A DNA stretch of 17,472 bases, taken from assembly GCA_028684735.1 (NCBI GenBank), contig JAQUFI010000024.1, forward strand, positions 1-17,472, given 5' to 3'. The stretch comes from Bacilli bacterium. Its GTDB lineage: Bacteria; Bacillota_I; Bacilli_A; RF39; UBA660. The position numbers were made by a program, and so were the translations under genes. The notes beneath the pieces were generated by a model that did no database searches, was not told the origin of the DNA, and saw nothing but the letters and a program-made list of their open reading frames with translations. This document shows positions 16,358-17,472 of the stretch, one piece after another; position 1 is the stretch's first letter; every line of letters begins with the position of its first letter.

Positions 16358-16735
16358 TCATCCTATTAAAATCAATTTCTGTTCAGCTTCAACACTAGTA
16401 TTGTTTTTCACATTAATCTTTTTAACAATCCCATCTTTAGGTGATATTACTTCATTCATAATTTTCATTGATTCAATTATACAAAGAACATCTCCCTTTG
16501 ATACTTTTTGACCTTCTTTTACCAATATATTATTTCCTTTAGTATTATAAAGCACACCTACAAGTGGAGAAGTTATCCACTGACCATTTTCTTCATTTTC
16601 ATTTGATTTTGTTTTAGATTCAATATTTATGTTTTTTTCAAGAGAAATTTTTCCAGTTTCCAACTCTAAAGATAATTTATCTAAATCAGACTTTTCAAAC
16701 GTTTCGATTAATTCACGCAAATACTTAATATCCAT
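16358..16735 (-). CDS. accB: Biotin carboxyl carrier protein of acetyl-CoA carboxylase
   Basis: A 125-residue BCCP, at the short end of the family. The N-terminal 40 residues (YLRELIETFEKSDLDKLSLE) match the AccB dimer/complex helix. A short acidic linker follows, then the biotinyl domain from ITSPLVG onward. The biotinylated lysine is Lys91 in IESMKIMNE (the common form is EAMKMMN, so Ser replaces Ala). The thumb loop of E. coli BCCP appears short or absent. It begins 2 bases after the acpP stop, with a modest AAAAGG site in the end of acpP. BirA, in the same operon, is the expected modifying enzyme. Confidence 0.93.
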   Translation of the reverse strand: MDIKYLRELIETFEKSDLDKLSLELETGKISLEKNINIESKTKSNENEENGQWITSPLVGVLYNTKGNNILVKEGQKVSKGDVLCIIESMKIMNEVISPKDGIVKKINVKNNTSVEAEQKLILIG

Positions 16736-16737
16736 TG

Positions 16738-16965
16738 TTATTCAACGCCTTTTCGTTTTAATAATTCTATAACATCAGATATAGTTTTTAATTTTACTAG
16801 CTTAGCTTCTTCAATACTTACATCATACTTTTCTTCAAGTCTTAACGACATTTCTGCTGCCATTAAGCTATCTATTAGTAAATCATCTCTAAGGTTAGAA
16901 TCCATTGTTATTTCATCTTCTATTGCTAATTCCTCAATTAAAACTTCTTTTATTACTTCAAACAT
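16738..16965 (-). CDS. acpP: Fatty-acid acyl carrier protein
   Basis: A 75-residue acyl carrier protein with phosphopantetheine Ser33 in LLIDSLMAAEM and an acidic helix II (LRLEEKYDVSI), the usual length and architecture. It holds growing acyl chains for FabD, FabH and FabF of the same operon. A strong AGGAGG site overlaps the fabH stop, 13 bases before its ATG, which fits a protein needed in large amounts. It is clearly different in sequence from the cassette ACP at 2160-2387, so the two carriers probably serve separate pathways. Confidence 0.93.
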   Translation of the reverse strand: MFEVIKEVLIEELAIEDEITMDSNLRDDLLIDSLMAAEMSLRLEEKYDVSIEEAKLVKLKTISDVIELLKRKGVE

Positions 16966-16978
16966 ATGCTACTACCTC

Positions 16979-17472
16979 CTAAATTTGCATAAGCAGGATA
17001 TTTGATGTTAATCCTGCCGCTGTACCACACAATAAGATTTTATCACCTTTGTTTATGGTTTTATCTTCTAACAACTTACAGAGTAAATGGGGAACAGATA
17101 CAGAAACCATATTCCCATAATCTTTTACCATATCAACATATTTACCTTTTGGAACATTTAGTTTTTTCATAATTAAAGGTAAAGCTCTACTAGCTTGATG
17201 AGGTATTAATAAATCAACATCATCCATTGATAAATTATTTTCTTTGAAGAAATCATCAAACATTAATGGTAATTTCTTTGAACAGAGTCTTAATAATGAC
17301 ATACCATTCATATCGAAAAGGTATTCATCCCTAGTTTCTTCACTAAAGAAGGTAGGATCAAACCCTGTAAGTCCACCTCGTATTTCTGTTGCATGCACAC
17401 CCTCTGACCAGGTTCTTTGCATACTTGCAATAACTCCTTGATCATTAGAATCTGACTTTGATATTACTATCG
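16979..17472 (-). CDS. fabH: 3-oxoacyl-ACP synthase III, C-terminal part (5' end outside window)
   Basis: The frame is open to the right window edge, giving about 163 codons, roughly the C-terminal half of a KAS III enzyme, which starts fatty-acid synthesis by condensing an acyl-CoA primer with malonyl-ACP. The catalytic His lies in LIPHQASRALP (FabH: HQAN) and the Asn in YGNMVSVSVP, with a closing GTAAGLTSNILL. The catalytic Cys lies outside the window. Ser in place of Asn in HQAN and the MVSVSVP segment make it a divergent FabH; a KAS III-like relative with another primer preference is possible. It is first of the visible genes in the operon, 13 bases before acpP. Confidence 0.82.
   Translation of the reverse strand, partial: IVISKSDSNDQGVIASMQRTWSEGVHATEIRGGLTGFDPTFFSEETRDEYLFDMNGMSLLRLCSKKLPLMFDDFFKENNLSMDDVDLLIPHQASRALPLIMKKLNVPKGKYVDMVKDYGNMVSVSVPHLLCKLLEDKTINKGDKILLCGTAAGLTSNILLMQI

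Noticed and set aside
11308..16735. TGA read as tryptophan, as in Mycoplasma
   Set aside because: TGA ends accB and accDA exactly at the start of the next gene, and tryptophan is written TGG throughout.

Overview
The window is very AT-rich and densely coded. Overlapping stop/start junctions (ATGA, TAATG), strong AGGAGG-type ribosome binding sites and TGA used as a real stop (ends of accB, accDA and the C-A-T gene) point to a low-GC Bacillota or Mycoplasmatota-type bacterium using the standard code rather than the Mycoplasma code. I cannot name the species. No intergenic stretch exceeds about 175 bases, and I see no rRNA, tRNA or CRISPR array.

Left block: 1-1002 (+) is an uncharacterised protein open at the window edge, with a C-terminal CxxC...CxxC zinc-ribbon-like tail. 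It converges on a minus-strand cassette (7249 down to 1013) of five tightly coupled genes: an NRPS-like condensation-adenylation-carrier (C-A-T) module whose condensation domain is cut by one in-frame TAA; a VOC/glyoxalase-fold protein; a full-length FkbH-like glyceryl transferase/phosphatase; a discrete acyl carrier protein; and a second, free-standing condensation-type acyltransferase. Read together, the genes could load a three-carbon glyceryl unit on the ACP and an amino acid on the carrier domain, then join or transfer them with the two C-type enzymes. That product is inference. The cassette is the most likely undescribed system here.

Middle block: 7445-9061 (+) is a small integration module: an 89-aa unknown, an 83-aa DUF3173/excisionase-like protein and a tyrosine recombinase with a complete R-K-H-R-H-Y set, closed by a rho-independent terminator. 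It lies in opposite orientation between two minus-strand operons and probably marks an island boundary.

Right block (17472 down to 9148, minus) is a fatty-acid initiation/elongation operon: fabH (3' part), acpP, accB, accC, a fused accD-accA, fabD, fabF, birA and a long-chain acyl-activating AMP ligase. It makes malonyl-ACP (the acetyl-CoA carboxylase subunits, the biotin ligase that modifies AccB, and FabD) and condenses it (FabH, FabF), and carries an enzyme for activating free fatty acids. The ketoreductase, dehydratase and enoyl reductase genes are not in this window.
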